This document shows, in pieces, positions 9,067 to 18,198 of a DNA stretch of 64,000 bases. The stretch comes from Pandoraea sputorum. Its GTDB lineage: Bacteria > Pseudomonadota > Gammaproteobacteria > Burkholderiales > Burkholderiaceae. Each line of letters begins with the position of its first letter. The stretch's first letter is position 1. The stretch spans positions 1,488,001 through 1,552,000 of the forward strand of contig NZ_CP010431.2 of assembly GCF_000814845.2 (NCBI RefSeq). The letters run 5' to 3'. Position numbers and translations under genes: made by a program. The notes under the pieces were generated by a model. It was not told the origin of the DNA and made no database searches. It saw only the letters and a list, made by a program, of their open reading frames with translations.

Positions 9067-11405
9067 CAGGCGGCGCTCCGTGCGCGCAACTCGGTGATCG
9101 CCATGAGCAACGCCTCGGACGTGGCCGGGGCGTTCAGCACCGGTTCGTCGCGATAGTCGTTCACGCTGGCCACGGCGTCACGCAACGCATTGAAGACCGA
9201 GAACGGCAGCAACAGAGGCGGTTCGCCGACCGCTTTGGAGCGGTGGATCGAGTCCATCACGTTGGCATTCTCGAACAGGTTCACGCGAAAGTCCGTCGGG
9301 CAATCGCTGATGCTGGGGATCTTGTAGGTGGAAGGGGCGTGCGTCATGAGCTTGCCGTCCTTGTTCCACCACAGTTCTTCCGTCGTCAGCCAGCCCATGC
9401 CCTGAATGAACGCGCCTTCGACCTGTCCGATATCGAGCGCCGGGTTGATCGACTTACCGGCGTCGTGCAGCACGTCGGCGCGCAGCAGACGCCACTCGCC
9501 GGTGAGCGTGTCGAGAATGACTTCCGAGACCGCAGCGCCGTACGCGAAGTAGTAGAACGGGTTGCCGTTCATCGTCTTGGCATCCCACGACAGGCCCGGC
9601 GTGGCGTAAAAGCCGTCCGACCAGAGTTGCACGCGCGCCCAGTAGGCGGCCTCCACGAGATCGGGGAAGGGGATGTGATTCCCGTTCGCACTGACGATAT
9701 CGTTGGCGAACGTCACTTCGTCGGCGGCGCAACCGTACTTCGTTGCCGCGAACTCTGCCAGACGCTGACGGATTTGCCACGCAGCGTTCTGCGCAGCCTT
9801 GCCGTTCAGGTCTGCGCCGGTCGACGCTGCGGTGGCCGATGTGTTCGCGACCTTGGTCGTGTCGGTCGCCGTGACGCGCACGTGCGAGAGGTCGACGCCC
9901 AACTCATGCGCCACGACCTGCGCGACCTTGGTGTTCAGGCCCTGACCCATCTCCGTGCCGCCGTGGTTCACGAGCATGGAGCCGTCGCGGTAGACGTGCA
10001 CGAGTGCACCGGCCTGATTGAAGGCCTGCACGTTGAACGAGATTCCGAACTTGAGGGGGGTGAGCGCAAGGCCCTTGCGCAGTACGGGACTTGTGCGGTT
10101 GAACGCCTGCACGGCGTCGCGACGCGCGCGATAGTCGCTCGTCTGTTCCAGCTCGGCGACCAGCTCGTGAATGATGTTGTCCTTGACGAGTTGCCCGTAC
10201 GGCGTGGTATTGCGCTCGGTCTTGCCGTAGAAGTTCACGCGGCGCACGTCGAGGGCGTCGCGGCCCAGACGTCGTGCAATGGCGTCCTGCACCACTTCCA
10301 TGATGAGCGCACCCTGCGGGCCGCCAAAGCCCCGGAAGGCGGTGTTCGACTGCGTGTTCGTCTTGCCGCACAGGGCGCGCAGATCGGCGTCCGGTACGAA
10401 GTAGGCGTTGTCGAAGTGGCAGATGGCGCGCGTGGCGACCGGGCCGGACAGGTCGGCCGAGAAGCCTGCGCGCAGCGTCATGTCGACCTTCGCGCCGGTG
10501 ATGCGGCCCTCGTTGTCGAAACCGACGTCGTATTCGAAGTAGAACCCGTGACGCTTGCCCGTCATCATGAAGTCGTCGTCACGATCCAGACGTAGCTTGA
10601 CGGGGCGCTTCAGGCGCGACGCGCACAGCGCGGCCACGCACGCGAACAGGCCAGATTGCGATTCCTTGCCACCGAAGCCGCCGCCCATGCGTCGGCACTC
10701 GACGTGCACCTGGTGGCTATGCCAGCCCAACGCGTGGGAGACGAGCGCCTGCATCTCACTCGGGTGCTGCGTCGAGCAATAGATGTGGATGCCGTCGTTT
10801 TCCTTGGGAATGGCGTAAGAGATCTGTCCTTCGAGATAGAACTGCTCCTGCCCGTTGCATTCGAACGTGCCGCTGATGCGGTTGGGCGAGGCTTTCAGGG
10901 CGGCATCGGCGTCGCCGCGACGCAGTTGCATCGGCGGGAGCACACCCGCGCCAGCGGCCTTGGCGGCCTGCGGCGTGAGGATGGCAGGGAGGTCTTCGTA
11001 TTCGCCCTTGGCCAGACGTGCGGCGCGACGGGCGGCGTCGTGCGATTCGGCGACCACGGCGAACATCGGCTGGCCGATGTACTGGACGACACCGTCCGCG
11101 AGGATCGGATCGTCGTGGATGACCGGGCCGCAGTCGTTCACGCCCGGGATGTCGGCGGCGGTAAGCACGGCGATGACACCCGGTGCCCGGCGCACGGCGT
11201 CGAGATCGAGCGAGAGAACGCGCGCATGTGCCTTGGGCGACGGGCCGAGCGCGCAGTGCAGCGTGCCTTGCAGCTCGGGAATGTCGTCGGTGTAGGTGGC
11301 TTCGCCAGCCACGTGAAGCTCGGCCGACTCATGCGGACGCGAGCGGCCAACCTGAGCAGCGGTCTGTGCGGTCTGCGTCATGAAGCCTTCGACTTGCGTG
11401 TTCAT
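9066..11405 (-). CDS. xdhB: Xanthine dehydrogenase, molybdopterin-binding subunit
   Basis: Large catalytic subunit of 779 residues that hydroxylates hypoxanthine and xanthine to urate. It carries the Moco-binding GGGFGGKES, the AFRGFGGPQG segment, GGTEMGQGLNTK, and the C-terminal VGEPPL with the catalytic Glu. Its start ATG at 11405 has GGAG six bases upstream. It is 12 bases behind the xdhA stop codon and overlaps xdhC by one base, so the three genes form one operon transcribed leftward. Confidence 0.96.
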   Translation of the reverse strand: MNTQVEGFMTQTAQTAAQVGRSRPHESAELHVAGEATYTDDIPELQGTLHCALGPSPKAHARVLSLDLDAVRRAPGVIAVLTAADIPGVNDCGPVIHDDPILADGVVQYIGQPMFAVVAESHDAARRAARLAKGEYEDLPAILTPQAAKAAGAGVLPPMQLRRGDADAALKASPNRISGTFECNGQEQFYLEGQISYAIPKENDGIHIYCSTQHPSEMQALVSHALGWHSHQVHVECRRMGGGFGGKESQSGLFACVAALCASRLKRPVKLRLDRDDDFMMTGKRHGFYFEYDVGFDNEGRITGAKVDMTLRAGFSADLSGPVATRAICHFDNAYFVPDADLRALCGKTNTQSNTAFRGFGGPQGALIMEVVQDAIARRLGRDALDVRRVNFYGKTERNTTPYGQLVKDNIIHELVAELEQTSDYRARRDAVQAFNRTSPVLRKGLALTPLKFGISFNVQAFNQAGALVHVYRDGSMLVNHGGTEMGQGLNTKVAQVVAHELGVDLSHVRVTATDTTKVANTSATAASTGADLNGKAAQNAAWQIRQRLAEFAATKYGCAADEVTFANDIVSANGNHIPFPDLVEAAYWARVQLWSDGFYATPGLSWDAKTMNGNPFYYFAYGAAVSEVILDTLTGEWRLLRADVLHDAGKSINPALDIGQVEGAFIQGMGWLTTEELWWNKDGKLMTHAPSTYKIPSISDCPTDFRVNLFENANVMDSIHRSKAVGEPPLLLPFSVFNALRDAVASVNDYRDEPVLNAPATSEALLMAITELRARSAA

Positions 11406-11417
11406 GGGCGGCTCCGG

Positions 11418-12890
11418 TTAGACGTTGGCGAACGCGTTGACTTCGTGCGCCGCAAGCGGCGCGTCGTTGCGCGTTTCCAGGAAAAAACGATACAGCAGAT
11501 TTTGCGCACCGGCCAGTCGGTAAGTACTCGTCGCGCGCATGTCCGAGAGCGGCTGGTAGGCCGTCGGCAGCGCGGCCATGGCGGCCCGCACGGTCGCTTC
11601 CGTCCACGGCTGGCCGTTCAGCGCGGCTTCGATGGCGCTGCCGCGCTTGGGCGTCGCTGCCATGCCGCCGAAGGCGATACGCGCCGAACGCACGGTGTCG
11701 CCGTCGAGTTCGACCGCAAACGCGGCGCACACGGCGGAGATGTCCTGATCGAAGCGTTTTGCGAGTTTGTATGTGCGGAAACGTTGCGCCGATGCGGGCA
11801 GCGGCACACGAATCCCCTGCACGAATTCGCCCGCTTCGAGGGCGTTCTTCTGATAGGCGATATAAAAGTCTTCAAGTGGCATTTCGCGGACCACACCCTC
11901 GCGGTGCAGCACGATACGCGTGCCGAGCACGATCAGCGCGGGCATCGAGTCACCGATGGGCGAGCCGTTCGCGACGTTGCCGCCCAGCGTCCCGGCGTTG
12001 CGGATCGGGAACGAGGCGAAGCGCTGACGCAGCTCGGCCAGATCCGGATAGTGGTTGACGAGTGCATCGAACGCATCGTTGAGCAAGGCTCCCGCACCGA
12101 TATAGATGCCGTTCGGGCCCTCGGAGATCTCACGCAGCTCCGCGACCTGGCCGATGTAGATCAGATGCTTCAAATCGCGGAATTGCTTCGTCACCCACAA
12201 GCCGACATCGGTGCTGCCAGCGAGAATGCGTGCGTCCGGATAAGCGGCGCGCAGACGGCCCAGTTCGGCCAGCGTGCGCGGTGCGTGGAAGACGTGACCG
12301 TCGTGCTCGTATGAGAGCGTGTCGCCGCGTTGCAACGCCTTCAACTGCTCGGCAAGCGCCTTGCGGTCGAATTCGTGACGCGGCAGGTCGTACATCTTCT
12401 GGGCGGCGTCGACGATGGGGCGATAGCCCGTGCAACGGCACAGGTTGCCCGACAGGACGTCGTCGATCTCGCGGCGGCTCGGGCAGCCCGCTTCTACCGG
12501 ACGGTTCAGATACATGGCCCACAGCGACATCACGAAGCCCGGCGTGCAGAAACCGCACTGAGAGGCATGGCAATCCACCAGCGCCTGCTGCACCGGGTGC
12601 AACGTGCCGTCGGCATGGCGCAGGTCTTCGACCGTGAAGAGCGCTTTGCCGTCGAGCGTGGGCAGGAACTGGATGCAGGCGTTGACCGCGCGCAGCGCCA
12701 CATTGCCATCGTCGGCCAATTCGCCGATCACGACCGTGCAAGCGCCGCAGTCGCCCTCGGCACAGCCTTCTTTGGTGCCGGTGCAGTGCAGGTCTTCGCG
12801 CGTGTACTGAAGCACGGTGCGGGTCGTGGCTTCGCCAGTGACCTCGTGCACCTTGCCGCGGTAAAAGAAGCGGATGGCTTGTGTCTCCAT
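11418..12890 (-). CDS. xdhA: Xanthine dehydrogenase, FAD and iron-sulfur subunit
   Basis: Small subunit of 490 residues that passes electrons from the Mo centre of XdhB via two 2Fe-2S clusters to FAD and NAD+. The first cluster motif is CTGTKEGCAEGDCGAC, the second is CGFCTPGFV with CRCTGYRP, followed by an FAD domain with AGSTDVG and LGGNVANGSPIGD. The ATG at 12890 (METQAIRFFYRG) is chosen; a TTG eight codons earlier is rejected. The gene heads the leftward operon and is divergent from a LysR gene, its likely regulator. Confidence 0.95.
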   Translation of the reverse strand: METQAIRFFYRGKVHEVTGEATTRTVLQYTREDLHCTGTKEGCAEGDCGACTVVIGELADDGNVALRAVNACIQFLPTLDGKALFTVEDLRHADGTLHPVQQALVDCHASQCGFCTPGFVMSLWAMYLNRPVEAGCPSRREIDDVLSGNLCRCTGYRPIVDAAQKMYDLPRHEFDRKALAEQLKALQRGDTLSYEHDGHVFHAPRTLAELGRLRAAYPDARILAGSTDVGLWVTKQFRDLKHLIYIGQVAELREISEGPNGIYIGAGALLNDAFDALVNHYPDLAELRQRFASFPIRNAGTLGGNVANGSPIGDSMPALIVLGTRIVLHREGVVREMPLEDFYIAYQKNALEAGEFVQGIRVPLPASAQRFRTYKLAKRFDQDISAVCAAFAVELDGDTVRSARIAFGGMAATPKRGSAIEAALNGQPWTEATVRAAMAALPTAYQPLSDMRATSTYRLAGAQNLLYRFFLETRNDAPLAAHEVNAFANV

Positions 12891-13116
12891 GATTCTCAGT
12901 GTAGTGCAGTGCAATTGTGGACGTGCCGACGTTGCCGTATGGGTCTTATTAACGACCGGCGTGGGGATGAGCCGAAGATAGCACTGGCGGCACAGGGAAA
13001 TATTTCGCCGTCATGATGATGGCTATTCGGACGCCCCGATGACCCGGCATTGTCATAAACTACGGCTCAACCCGCCGTTTTCCGGTCTTCAACACGCCTT
13101 CAGAGTGCCCCTGCAC

Positions 13117-14082
13117 ATGCAAAGACCCCGCGAACAGATCGACGCCTACCTGCTGCGGGTACTCCATACGCTGCTCACAGAGCAAAGCGTGTCGCGCGCC
13201 GCGCTCAAGCTCGGCCAGTCGCAGCCGGCCATCAGCAACTCGCTGCGACGCCTGCGCGAGATCACGGGCGACGCCATTCTGGTGCGCGGCAAGAGTGGCA
13301 TGGTGGCCACCGAGCGCGGTCGAGAACTGTTGGGCTACGCCACCGACGCGCTCGCCGCCATCGAACGCATTACGCATCCGACCACGGAATTCGCGCCACA
13401 GACCACCACACGGGCATTCCGGCTCGGTGCGCCGGACTACCTCGACGCCGTTTTTCTCCCCAACATCGCCGAAGTACTGCGTCGCGACGCGCCGTCGGCT
13501 CGTCTGCACGTGCAACCCATCAACGCCGGTTTCGACTATGCAGGCGCGCTGGAAAACGGCTCGCTCGATGTGGTGATCGGCAACTGGCTGGAACCGCCGC
13601 CGCAGTTGCATATGTCGCGTTTGTTCGACGACGAGGTGGTTTGCATGCTCGGCGCACAGCATCCGCTGGCCAGCAAGGGCATCTCGCTCAAGCACTACCT
13701 GGAATTGCCGCACCTCGCGCCGATGCCGTATGTGGCCGAGCGTCAGAGCTTCATCGATGGTTTTCTGGCCGAGCAGGGCCTGCGTCGCAATATTCAGATG
13801 ACGATGCCGTACTTCGGGCTTGTACCTTACGTGCTGATGCGCACCGATCTGGTGTTCACGACGGGGCGTCAGTTTGCGCAGCATTACGCGCGCTATCTGC
13901 CGATCCGCGTGGTGCCGTCGCCGGTCAACTTCCCACCGATGCGCTTCTACCAACTCTGGCATGAACGCACGCACGCAGCCCCCGAGGTGACGTGGCTGCG
14001 GCGGCGGATCGCGGAAGTGGCCACTGAACTCGACGCAGCCAGTGGCGCAGGAGAGCCGACACCGGCGCTGGTGCGGCCTTAA
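13117..14082 (+). CDS. LysR family regulator, probable regulator of xdhABC
   Basis: The product has 321 residues from the ATG at 13117 (MQRPREQIDAYLLRVLHTLL). The N-terminal winged helix-turn-helix reads SVSRAALKLGQSQPAISNSLRRLRE; the substrate-binding domain begins near residue 90 (RAFRLGAPDYLDAVFLPNI) and resembles the NodD/NahR/LinR-like branch. An in-frame extension to 13039 is possible but adds a non-conserved tail. It is divergent from xdhA with 226 bases between the starts, the usual LysR arrangement, so a purine-responsive role is inferred from position only. I did not find an unambiguous T-N11-A box. Confidence 0.9.
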   Translation: MQRPREQIDAYLLRVLHTLLTEQSVSRAALKLGQSQPAISNSLRRLREITGDAILVRGKSGMVATERGRELLGYATDALAAIERITHPTTEFAPQTTTRAFRLGAPDYLDAVFLPNIAEVLRRDAPSARLHVQPINAGFDYAGALENGSLDVVIGNWLEPPPQLHMSRLFDDEVVCMLGAQHPLASKGISLKHYLELPHLAPMPYVAERQSFIDGFLAEQGLRRNIQMTMPYFGLVPYVLMRTDLVFTTGRQFAQHYARYLPIRVVPSPVNFPPMRFYQLWHERTHAAPEVTWLRRRIAEVATELDAASGAGEPTPALVRP

Positions 14083-14108
14083 CCACGTTCGCACGTCCGC
14101 CAAAAAGC

Positions 14109-14143
14109 CAACGGCCGTCGCCCTGAGGGGCCGACGGCCGTTG
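14109..14143. terminator. Convergent terminator hairpin between the LysR gene and dsbB
   Basis: Perfect 12-base arms CAACGGCCGTCG / CGACGGCCGTTG enclose an 11-base loop. On the minus strand the hairpin is followed by GCTTTTTGG, so it mainly serves dsbB; the plus side has only a short T run. Confidence 0.75.
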
Positions 14144-14178
14144 TGCGTTTGGGAGCGCCGCCGGGTGCGCCGAGTGCG

Positions 14179-14691
14179 TTAGCGCAGCGAAATGGCACGG
14201 CGCGGCCGATGCAGCGCCAGCGCGAGGAAGATGACGACGAATGCCGCGAGCGACCACATCGGCAACGTCAGGCCGAGGATCGGCGGATACATCGTCTGGC
14301 ACATGCCCTGCACCTGGAAGACCTGCGGCAACAGGCGCGAGGTCGGCAGCGCGTCCACAAACCCTTCGACGACGTCGTAACCGCAGCTCACCATCGGATT
14401 GGCCTGCACGTAGATGAGATACGCGGACGCGGCCATCCCGCCAATCGCGGAGAGCGCAGCGAGCACGCGCGCCACCTTGATTCCCGCCCAGTTGCGCGAG
14501 ACCGCACCGACCAGCCCGAAGATCGCAATCAGCACGAGCGCATAGCGCGCGAGAATGCACAGCGGACACGGGTCTTCGTGAAGCACGTACTGGAAGTACA
14601 GTGCTCCGCCCAGCAAGGCGAGGCAAACCACGGTGAGCAGGAGATAAAGCAGACGTTCGCGGCGAAAAGCCGGGTCGAGTTGAGCGTTCAT
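14179..14691 (-). CDS. dsbB: Disulfide bond formation protein B
   Basis: Inner-membrane quinone reductase that reoxidises periplasmic DsbA. It has 170 residues and four predicted transmembrane helices. The first active-site pair is CPLC (Cys42, Cys45); the second periplasmic pair is Cys103 (VSCGYD) and Cys131 (GMCQT), all in the canonical places. It starts with ATG at 14691. No dsbA is adjacent. Upstream, GGGCTGGG and CCCAGCCC (14768-14791) form a hairpin in its leader. Confidence 0.95.
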   Translation of the reverse strand: MNAQLDPAFRRERLLYLLLTVVCLALLGGALYFQYVLHEDPCPLCILARYALVLIAIFGLVGAVSRNWAGIKVARVLAALSAIGGMAASAYLIYVQANPMVSCGYDVVEGFVDALPTSRLLPQVFQVQGMCQTMYPPILGLTLPMWSLAAFVVIFLALALHRPRRAISLR

Positions 14692-14819
14692 TTCACTTCA
14701 GGCGGTAGGCCATCACGAATCCCACGGATCCCGCTATTCCCCGCATGACGCCGGGCGGCAGGCACTTGGGCTGGGATTGTAACCCCAGCCCGATTCGCAT
14801 GTGAGATGAAAAATTACGG

Positions 14820-14848
14820 GATTTTTCGGAACTTTCCACCGAAAAATC
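14820..14848 (-). terminator. Possible terminator of the amidase operon
   Basis: GATTTTTCGG and CCGAAAAATC are perfect 10-base arms about 50 bases past the amidase stop codon. The stem is AT-rich and the following T tract is interrupted, so its efficiency is uncertain. Confidence 0.5.
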
Positions 14849-14900
14849 GGACGTTTGCGCGCATTTCTGTACGAAATCGTCCGAAAGTTGAGGATTGCGC

Positions 14901-16277
14901 TCAGCGGGCCGGGCGCAGGGCCTGCTCGATGGCGCGGGCGACCGGGAACAGACGCGCGTCGTCGCCCGCAGCACCGCTGACCATCAAGCCGATTGGGGCT
15001 TCACCCTGCGCCTGGCACGGCAGCGAGAAGGCGCACCCGTCGATCATGTTGATGGCCGTCGGGTTGCGCAGCACAAGGGCGTTGGTGGCGGTGAAGGTTT
15101 CGTCGCTGGCTTCGAGCGGTGCGATGGCCGGCGGCGTGAGCGGCGCGGTCGGGCACAGCACGGCGTCGAAGCTTTGCCACACGGGGTTCGCGGCTGCGAT
15201 GAGCGCGGCGCGGGCGTTCAGCAGATCGATGTAGTCGGCCGCGCCTGCCGGTTCGCCCTTGCGAATGCGCACCAGCACGCGCGGGTCGTAGCCGTGCGCC
15301 CGCTCGGCCAGCAGCTTGCGATGCCATGCGTACGCTTCGATGGGCGAGAAACCGAAGCGGTTGATCGCGGGCAGGGTGTCGAACGGTGCGAATTTGAACT
15401 CGACGAGCGTTGCACCTGCCTTGGCGAGCGTGGCAAGGGCGCGCTCGTAGATGGCGAGCGCTGCGGGCTCTGCGCCGTCGAGCACGAAATTCGTCAAGAC
15501 ACCGAAGCGCATGCCACGAAGGTCGCGCGGTGCGGCCGGTGTTTCATTTGGGACGTTGCCCGACAGAATCGCATCGACCCACGCGCAGCAATCGACCGAG
15601 CGGCCGATGGGGCCGACGGAGTCAAGCGTGGTCGAGAGCGGCAGGGCACCGTCTCGCGGCGTACGCGAAGCCGTCGGCTTGAAGCCGGTCAGGCCACAGA
15701 ACGCGGCCGGAATACGGATCGAACCGCCGGTATCCGTGCCAAGGCCGACGGCGGCCATGCCGTCGGCCACCGAGGCGGCCGCGCCTGAAGACGACCCGCC
15801 CGCGATGTGCCCGACGTCGCGCTGCCACGGTGAGCGCGGCGTGCCGTAATGCGGATTCAGGCCGAGTCCGGAGAAGGCGAACTCGGTCATGTTGGTGCGA
15901 CCGACGATCACAGCACCTGCCCGACGCAGACGCGCAACGGCCAGTGCGTCGTGCGTGGCCGGGGCGGCGTCGGCGAGCACCGTGGAGCCGGCGCGCGTGA
16001 CCTGACCCGCTACGTCGAACAGGTCTTTCACCGAGACGGGAACGCCCATCAGCGGCGACAAACGTGCACCGGCGCGGCGCAGGGCGTCGAGGCCGTCTGC
16101 GGCGTCGCGGGCGGCCTGTGCGTCGACCTGCGTGAAGACGACACTGCCCTGACCGTCCGGATCGGCGATGCGCGCGAGTGCCTGCTCGGTGAGGGCACGG
16201 CTGGTGGTGCGACCTGCGTCGAGCGCGGCGGCGAGGTCGGACAGGGGGCGTTGCAGATCGATGGCGTCGTGGCTCAT
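14901..16277 (-). CDS. Amidase, amidase-signature family
   Basis: Hydrolase with a Ser-cisSer-Lys triad, 458 residues. Lys84 lies in VSVKDLFDV, the cis-Ser in GGSSSGAAA (161-169) and the nucleophile Ser186 in GTDTGGSIRIP. The substrate is not identifiable; family members cleave amides of aryl or alkyl acids, allophanate or carbamoyl compounds. It starts with ATG two bases after the GntR stop codon, so it is cotranscribed with the regulator and the DUF2848 gene upstream. The context suggests catabolism of one specific small amide under control of the GntR protein. Confidence 0.92.
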   Translation of the reverse strand: MSHDAIDLQRPLSDLAAALDAGRTTSRALTEQALARIADPDGQGSVVFTQVDAQAARDAADGLDALRRAGARLSPLMGVPVSVKDLFDVAGQVTRAGSTVLADAAPATHDALAVARLRRAGAVIVGRTNMTEFAFSGLGLNPHYGTPRSPWQRDVGHIAGGSSSGAAASVADGMAAVGLGTDTGGSIRIPAAFCGLTGFKPTASRTPRDGALPLSTTLDSVGPIGRSVDCCAWVDAILSGNVPNETPAAPRDLRGMRFGVLTNFVLDGAEPAALAIYERALATLAKAGATLVEFKFAPFDTLPAINRFGFSPIEAYAWHRKLLAERAHGYDPRVLVRIRKGEPAGAADYIDLLNARAALIAAANPVWQSFDAVLCPTAPLTPPAIAPLEASDETFTATNALVLRNPTAINMIDGCAFSLPCQAQGEAPIGLMVSGAAGDDARLFPVARAIEQALRPAR

Positions 16278-16279
16278 GT

Positions 16280-16999
16280 TCAGATCGCTTTCAGAATATG
16301 GGTGCGGAATTCTTCGATGTGACGGGCGATCGCCCGTCGGGCGCGTTCGCCGTCATGGGCGGCCAGCGCTTCGTACAGTTCAAGGTGTTCTTCATAGACG
16401 CCTTCCAGGTGGCTCGGCGTCGACAAGGCGAGAAACCAGAAGCGCAGCGAGCGCTCGTGCAAGCCGCGCAGCAACTCGGCAAGCGTCTGATTGCGCGAGG
16501 CGCGTGAGATCGCCAGATGGAACTCGCGGTCGATGCGCATCATGGCGGCGACGTCGCGCGCTGCGATAGCGTCATGCGAGCGGGCCAACACGGCCTCGAT
16601 GGCAGCGAGATCTTCCGGCGTTGCCGCGCGGGCGGCCAGCTCGACACAGTACGTCTCGTTGACCATGCGCACATCGATGATTTCGAGTGCGTCGTTCAGC
16701 GAGACGGGCGCGACCATGGCCCCCTTGCGCGGCAGAATGACCAACAACCCTTCGAGTGCCAGACGATGCATCGCCTGATGCACGGGCGTGCGTCCCAGTC
16801 CCGTCGACTGCATCAATTGCGCTTCGTTGAGCGTCTCGCCGGGGCGCAGACGCAACGTAATGATGTCGTGCTTGATGGCTTCGTAGGCGCGCTCGGTCAG
16901 GCTGCGGCCGTCATGAGGCACAGACGGCTCGGGCGGCATGCGGTGGGCGTCGCCCGCGACTTCCGTCGTGCGGGGCTCGAAAAGTGTCTCGTTGGGCAT
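16280..16999 (-). CDS. GntR family regulator, FCD subfamily
   Basis: The protein has 239 residues. Its winged helix-turn-helix (SLTERAYEAIKHDIITLRLRPG ... GLGRTPVHQAMHRL, about residues 33-95) is followed by an all-helical FCD ligand domain with the metal-binding pattern MRIDREFHLAI and HLEL/ARRAIARHIEEF. FCD proteins usually repress a local catabolic operon and release on binding a carboxylic acid. It sits between DUF2848 and the amidase gene in one leftward transcript, with 12 and 2 bases to its neighbours. Autoregulation through the inverted repeats at 17726-17760 is likely but inferred. Confidence 0.93.
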   Translation of the reverse strand: MPNETLFEPRTTEVAGDAHRMPPEPSVPHDGRSLTERAYEAIKHDIITLRLRPGETLNEAQLMQSTGLGRTPVHQAMHRLALEGLLVILPRKGAMVAPVSLNDALEIIDVRMVNETYCVELAARAATPEDLAAIEAVLARSHDAIAARDVAAMMRIDREFHLAISRASRNQTLAELLRGLHERSLRFWFLALSTPSHLEGVYEEHLELYEALAAHDGERARRAIARHIEEFRTHILKAI

Positions 17000-17011
17000 C
17001 GGATGGGGCAG

Positions 17012-17698
17012 TCAGTCGGCAATCGCCAGCGCCTGCGTGGCGTAACGGTGCCGGATCGTGCGGCCGAGGACCGGGTCGTGCAGTTCGATCTCGAACTGCT
17101 CGCCGCCCGCCACGCCGCCAATGGCAGCGAGTGTGCCACAGAACATGGCCGCGCCTGCGGGCAAGCCGTCCGGCCCGAGTTTGGCCATCAGTTCCTGCGG
17201 CGAGAGCAGACCCGCGACGGTGCCTTCCTGATAAAGACGCCGCTCGCCCTCACGCGTCACCCATGAGCGCAGTTCCAATTGATCCCAATGCGCCGCGACT
17301 TCGGCAAAACGCCATGCTTCGCGTGCCACTGGCTTGGCGCAGACCTGCTTGGAGACGGTCACCCCATAGGCTTCGACCTCGCGGTCGGTATGGTCCGAGC
17401 CGACGCTTACGAACAGTTCGTCGCCATGACGGACCAGCACGCATTCGGCTTCGCCGCTGCTCGTCTCGCCGACGACGTCGATGGCGTCGTCCTGGGCCAG
17501 CAGGGCGGGGGCGAGGCGATAGAAGCAAGGCGTGGTCGACGGACGGCGCACGCCCAGCGCCGCCAGTTCGGCGATGTGGTGCTCGACCGCGTGCCGGTCG
17601 CGTCCGGCCCATCCGGCAATGATGAGCGTGTCAATGGAGACATCGATACAAAGGGCAGCGCCGTCACCGGCCACCGTGAAAGACAAACAGGAACTCAT
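17012..17698 (-). CDS. DUF2848 family protein
   Basis: The protein has 228 residues from the ATG at 17698 (MSSCLSFTVAG); an alternative start eight codons earlier lacks support. It matches the DUF2848 pattern (YRLAPALLAQDD, VGSDHTDREVEAYGV, SKQVCAKPVA, GTVAGLLSPQEL, FCGTLAAIGG), a fold related to fumarylacetoacetate hydrolase-like enzymes. The reaction is unknown. It leads the operon with the GntR regulator and the amidase, so it may act on the acid released by the amidase. That role is inference from context. Confidence 0.88.
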   Translation of the reverse strand: MSSCLSFTVAGDGAALCIDVSIDTLIIAGWAGRDRHAVEHHIAELAALGVRRPSTTPCFYRLAPALLAQDDAIDVVGETSSGEAECVLVRHGDELFVSVGSDHTDREVEAYGVTVSKQVCAKPVAREAWRFAEVAAHWDQLELRSWVTREGERRLYQEGTVAGLLSPQELMAKLGPDGLPAGAAMFCGTLAAIGGVAGGEQFEIELHDPVLGRTIRHRYATQALAIAD

Positions 17699-17725
17699 AC
17701 GTCGACCACTCCAGAGAATCACACA

Positions 17726-17760
17726 GTGAAATTCATTTGATATTTATGTGATATTTCACA
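17726..17760. promoter_or_regulatory. Inverted repeats in the DUF2848 operon promoter, candidate GntR operator
   Basis: An AT-rich stretch 28-62 bases upstream of the DUF2848 start contains GTGAAAT (17726) and ATTTCAC (ending 17759), and within it the near-palindrome TGTGATATTTCACA (17747-17760). Its size and position suit an FCD-type GntR operator. Confidence 0.5.
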
Positions 17761-17842
17761 AGGAGGCAAGACAAAAATCAAGAAAAAAAATTTCGTGCGA
17801 TCGTGTGGAAAACGGGAATTTTTTATGAAAACCCCCGTCAAT

Positions 17843-17878
17843 CTTGGGTTGCGCGCGTGTCAGGCCATCGCGTATATT
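17843..17878 (+). promoter_or_regulatory. Strong sigma-70-type promoter of the 6S-like RNA
   Basis: TTGCGC, then an 18-base spacer, then TATATT at 17873-17878. The expected start is near 17885. It faces away from the DUF2848 operon. Confidence 0.6.
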
Positions 17879-17884
17879 GATTCG

Positions 17885-18062
17885 GCGCCCGTTTTGGGCC
17901 GAATGTTCGTTGGCTTTTCCGTTCCGGTGTCCGAACCGGAGCCCCTCGAAGCGATGGGGCCTGCAACGGGTTCGGCGGCGGGTCCGTCCGGACTTGCAGG
18001 GAATCGGGCGAACGAACGCAACGTCTATCAAGCCGGCAGGCAAGCAGCTCATACGCTGCCCA
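17885..18062 (+). ncRNA. ssrS: Probable 6S RNA
   Basis: A gene-free, highly base-paired stretch behind a strong promoter. TGTTCGTTGGCTT (17903-17915 region) pairs with AAGCCGGCAGGCA downstream: the helix has two U-G pairs, a C mismatch, then G-C pairs. The same AUGUUCG / GGCAU closing-stem arrangement is found in E. coli 6S RNA. Inside lie a TCCGGT/ACCGGA hairpin, a GCCCC/GGGGC hairpin and a CCTGCAA/TTGCAGG arm that carries GGTCCGTCC, like the apical part of 6S. Length of about 180 bases fits. 6S RNA binds sigma-70 RNA polymerase in stationary phase. The ends are approximate. A long antiporter leader is the alternative. Confidence 0.7.
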
Positions 18063-18198
18063 CGGTCGGCTTCCCACCTTCATCAAGCATCACGTCTCGT
18101 GTTGTCGCTGCGCCTCCCTGGGGGAGACGCGGCGTGTCACCGGCGTGGAGTCAAGAACATCAATATCGGCGCAACGCGCTGCGGGGAGAACGTATCGG

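Noticed and set aside
17747..17760. CRP site TGTGATATTTCACA
   Set aside because: The spacer between TGTGA and TCACA is four bases, not six, so it is better treated as a GntR operator candidate.
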